Below are positions 5,454 to 7,816 of a stretch of DNA of 7,816 bases, one piece after another. The DNA is taken from the NCBI GenBank assembly GCA_947259675.1, contig CAMYNE010000076.1, forward strand, positions 1 to 7,816. The letters run 5' to 3'. The translations under genes were made by a program, and so were the position numbers. A model generated the notes under the pieces. It did not search any database. It saw only the letters and a list, made by a program, of their open reading frames with translations, and was not told the origin of the DNA. The stretch comes from an uncultured Pirellulaceae bacterium. GTDB lineage: Bacteria > Planctomycetota > Planctomycetia > Pirellulales > Pirellulaceae. The number at the start of each line of letters is the position of its first letter. Within the stretch, counting starts at the first letter, position 1.

Positions 5454-6188
5454 ATGAATCGAATAAATACGCTTTATTCAAGCACAATTGGCAAAAAAGC
5501 GATTGCCGCGATAACCGGTCTCGTGCTGTTTGGATTTTTGATCGGCCATGTCGCAGGGAATTTGAAGGTCTTTACCGGTTCGTCTGCCGATGGAGTTCCA
5601 CATATTGATGAATATGGCCAATTCCTGAAAGTCGTTGGAGAACCAATTCTGCCCCCCATGTTTGGGTTGTGGATCGCCCGAGCTGTTTTGTTGGGATCGT
5701 TAATCTTGCACGTGTGGGTAGTTGCCCAGTTGGCGAAGCTGAGCCACGCGGCGCGACCGATGAAGTACGTTCGCAACCACAAAGTCGCATCTTCATGGGC
5801 AGCCCGTTACATGATGTATTCAGGCCTGTTTATCCTGGCGTTCGTTGTTTTTCATATTCTCCACTTTACGACTGGCACCATCCAACTTGGTGAATTTGAA
5901 CATGGAATGATTTACAGCAATCTGTTTAATTCGTTTTCAAAGTGGCCGATTGGTTTGGCGTATATTTCCGTAATGGTTGTGCTGGGTTTGCACTTGTACC
6001 ACGGAATTTGGAGCCTTTTCCAAACTCTGGGACTGGATAATCCTGATCGCAACAATGCGTTGCGGACATTTGCTGTGGTGATGACCGTTGCACTGACGAT
6101 TGGATTCATTGTTGTTCCGCTTGCATTCATGTTCGGCGGGATGCTGGCTCCAGTTGAATACGCTCACGATCTCTTGACGGAAGGTTAA
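5454..6188 (+). CDS. sdhC: Succinate dehydrogenase cytochrome b558-type subunit
   Basis: This 244-residue protein is the membrane anchor of succinate:quinone oxidoreductase; it binds heme and passes electrons from the SdhAB head to quinone. Five hydrophobic segments can be seen at about 16-36, 71-92, 120-140, 165-187 and 205-228, the layout of the single-anchor b558 family (Bacillus, Bacteroidota) rather than the split SdhC/SdhD of E. coli. Histidines placed to ligate two hemes are His32 (IGHVAGN), His86 (LHVW), His134/His137 (FHILH) and His180/His183 (GLHLYHG). Other family marks are the start SSTIGKKAIAAITGL (9-23) and WSLFQTLGLD (186-195). An AAAGAG at 5446-5451 lies only two nt from the ATG, so ribosome binding looks weak, but the N-terminus fits the family. 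It is the first gene of the operon; sdhA follows after 14 nt. Confidence 0.95.
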   Translation: MNRINTLYSSTIGKKAIAAITGLVLFGFLIGHVAGNLKVFTGSSADGVPHIDEYGQFLKVVGEPILPPMFGLWIARAVLLGSLILHVWVVAQLAKLSHAARPMKYVRNHKVASSWAARYMMYSGLFILAFVVFHILHFTTGTIQLGEFEHGMIYSNLFNSFSKWPIGLAYISVMVVLGLHLYHGIWSLFQTLGLDNPDRNNALRTFAVVMTVALTIGFIVVPLAFMFGGMLAPVEYAHDLLTEG

Positions 6189-6202
6189 ACGACAACGTTC
6201 TT

Positions 6203-7816
6203 ATGTTGAAACTAGACTCGAAAATCCCCAGCGGTCCGATCGAAGATGCGTGGACCAATCACAAAAACGGGTTGCGATTGGTTGGCCCCAATAATCGCCC
6301 CAAGTACAAAATCATTGTGATCGGGAGTGGCTTGGCTGGCGCTGCGGCCGCGGCCTCGATGGGTGCAATGGGTTATCGCGTTGAGTGCTTCTGTTTTCAC
6401 GACTCGCCAAGACGCGCTCACAGCATCGCTGCGCAGGGTGGAATCAATGCTTCCAAGAATTACCGCAATGATGGTGATTCGACTTGGCGATTGTTTTACG
6501 ACACGCAAAAAGGCGGTGATTACCGGGCGCGGGAACAAAACGTTTATCGGCTGGCCGAGTTGAGCACAGCGATCATTGACCAGGCGGTCGCGCAAGGAGT
6601 TCCGTTCGCTCGGGAATACGGTGGAAAACTGGCCAATCGCTCATTCGGCGGCGTCCTTGTCGAGCGAACGTTTTATTGTCGCGGAGAAACGGGACAACAG
6701 TTGCTTTTGGGCGCGTACTCGGCTCTTGAAGAACAAGTTGGGAAAAAGCGAGTCAAAATGCATACTCGCGCCGAGATGTTAGATCTGGTCGTTGTCGAAG
6801 GTCGCGCGCGGGGCATCGTTGTCCGAGATCTCGAAACGGGTGTAATTACATTACACGCGGCAGATGCTGTTGTGCTGGCGACTGGCGGTTATGGCAACGT
6901 CTTTTATCTGTCGACCAATGCGAAAGGCTGCAACGTTACGGCAAATTTCCGGGCCTATCGTCGCGGAGCCGGATTTGCCAATCCGTGTTTCACGCAAATT
7001 CACCCAACCTCGATTCCGGCCTCGGGTGACTATCAATCGAAGTTGACGTTGATGAGCGAATCGCTGCGAAATGACGGGCGAATTTGGGTGCCTCGCGATC
7101 CCAATGAAAAACGAGCCCCGAAGGATATTCCGGAAGCTGAGCGTTGTTACTACTTGGAAGAACGGTACCCTCGTTTTGGAAACCTCGTCCCCAGAGATGT
7201 CGCGGCGCGTGCCGCAAAGGATGTTTGTGACAAAGGTCTCGGCATTGGACCAACCGGTTACGGCGTCTACCTGGATTTTGGTTCAGCCATCAAGCGGCAG
7301 GGAAGCGATGCCGTGATCGCGAAGTACGACAACCTGTTCGAAATGTACGAGAGGATCACGGATGACGACCCAACGAAAACGCCGATGAGAATCTACCCTG
7401 CCGTTCACTACACGATGGGTGGTCTGTGGGTGGACTATAACTTGATGACGAACCTGGAAGGCTTGTACGCAATTGGTGAATGTAATTTTGCCGACCACGG
7501 CGCGAATCGACTCGGAGCCAGTTCTTTAATGCAATGCCTGGCCGACGGTTATTTCATCTTGCCGGTCACGATTGGTGATTTTCTCAGTCGTCACGAACCG
7601 GGTGAAATTCAAATAGATCATCCGGCTTTCGCCGAAGTCGAATCGGAAGTGAATGCTCGGATCGATCGTTTGTTGTCGATTGGCGGCAAGCGTTCAACGC
7701 AATCGTTTCACCAGGAACTGGGAAAAATCATGTGGGAAAATTGCGGCATTTCGCGGAACAAGCAACTTCTTGAAGAAGGTTTGCGGCTGATTCCGGCACT
7801 CCGAGACGAGTTTTGG
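6203..7816 (+). CDS. sdhA: Succinate dehydrogenase / fumarate reductase flavoprotein subunit, C-terminus beyond window
   Basis: The frame is open from ATG 6203 to the right edge, 538 whole codons; the family is about 630-670 residues, so roughly 100 are missing. It oxidises succinate to fumarate with covalently bound FAD at the inner membrane. Visible are the Rossmann motif IGSGLAGAAAA (40-50), the FAD-linked His73 in RRAHSIAAQGGINA (70-83), TGGYGNVFYLS (228-238), substrate His267 in QIHPTS, Arg331 in NLVPRDVAAR, His402 in AVHYTMGG and Arg436 in GANRLGASSLMQ. The N-terminal lead MLKLDSKIPSGPIEDAW and GGDYRAREQNVYRLAE (104-119) are as in the Bacteroidota-type SdhA, which supports this start. 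No Shine-Dalgarno is seen before the ATG; the 14-nt gap after sdhC fits translational coupling. sdhB is expected next. All active-site residues in the visible part are intact. Confidence 0.97.
   Translation, partial: MLKLDSKIPSGPIEDAWTNHKNGLRLVGPNNRPKYKIIVIGSGLAGAAAAASMGAMGYRVECFCFHDSPRRAHSIAAQGGINASKNYRNDGDSTWRLFYDTQKGGDYRAREQNVYRLAELSTAIIDQAVAQGVPFAREYGGKLANRSFGGVLVERTFYCRGETGQQLLLGAYSALEEQVGKKRVKMHTRAEMLDLVVVEGRARGIVVRDLETGVITLHAADAVVLATGGYGNVFYLSTNAKGCNVTANFRAYRRGAGFANPCFTQIHPTSIPASGDYQSKLTLMSESLRNDGRIWVPRDPNEKRAPKDIPEAERCYYLEERYPRFGNLVPRDVAARAAKDVCDKGLGIGPTGYGVYLDFGSAIKRQGSDAVIAKYDNLFEMYERITDDDPTKTPMRIYPAVHYTMGGLWVDYNLMTNLEGLYAIGECNFADHGANRLGASSLMQCLADGYFILPVTIGDFLSRHEPGEIQIDHPAFAEVESEVNARIDRLLSIGGKRSTQSFHQELGKIMWENCGISRNKQLLEEGLRLIPALRDEFW

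Noticed and set aside
6212..6595. A 127-codon minus-strand frame opposite sdhA
   Set aside because: Antisense to the FAD-binding region of sdhA, which is conserved codon by codon.

Overview
The window reads as an ordinary chromosomal segment of a diderm, LPS-making bacterium, most likely a planctomycete (Pirellulales-like). The grounds are: a CMP-Kdo synthetase gene (kdsB) beside CTP synthase (pyrG) and a DUF1844 gene; a DUF3179 membrane-anchored protein; a five-helix b558-type SdhC followed by an SdhA of the long Bacteroidota-like type; a base composition near 50% GC by eye; generally weak Shine-Dalgarno sites; and a short palindrome-rich intergenic repeat of a kind I associate with planctomycete genomes. 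The lineage is an inference from family knowledge, not a database result.

Layout. Positions 1-5285 are all read leftward (minus strand). In transcription order they hold a DUF3179 protein (5285-4161), kdsB (4103-3357, TTG start), a 309-nt gap with a MITE/REP-like inverted repeat and a terminator-like hairpin, pyrG (3047-1401), a DUF1844 protein (1377-943), and a lysine/arginine-rich single-pass membrane protein of unknown function (854 to the left edge, incomplete). From 5454 rightward the plus strand holds sdhC (5454-6188) and sdhA (6203 to the right edge, first 538 codons). The divergent gap 5286-5453 carries a perfect 7-1-7 palindrome that resembles a Fur-family box.

How the genes fit together. 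PyrG makes CTP, and KdsB uses CTP to activate Kdo for the inner core of LPS, so their adjacency makes metabolic sense. DUF1844 follows pyrG by 23 nt and is probably co-transcribed with it. SdhC and SdhA are the membrane anchor and flavoprotein of succinate:quinone oxidoreductase (complex II); sdhB is expected just beyond the right edge.

There is no phage, IS transposase, CRISPR array, tRNA or rRNA gene, and I see no new multi-gene system. The second-look items are regulatory or structural: the Fur-like palindrome, the composite inverted repeat next to kdsB, and the terminator-like hairpin in the pyrG upstream region. Smaller points are the TTG start of kdsB, the two-halves architecture of the DUF3179 protein with an altered cysteine motif, and the unknown membrane protein at the left edge.
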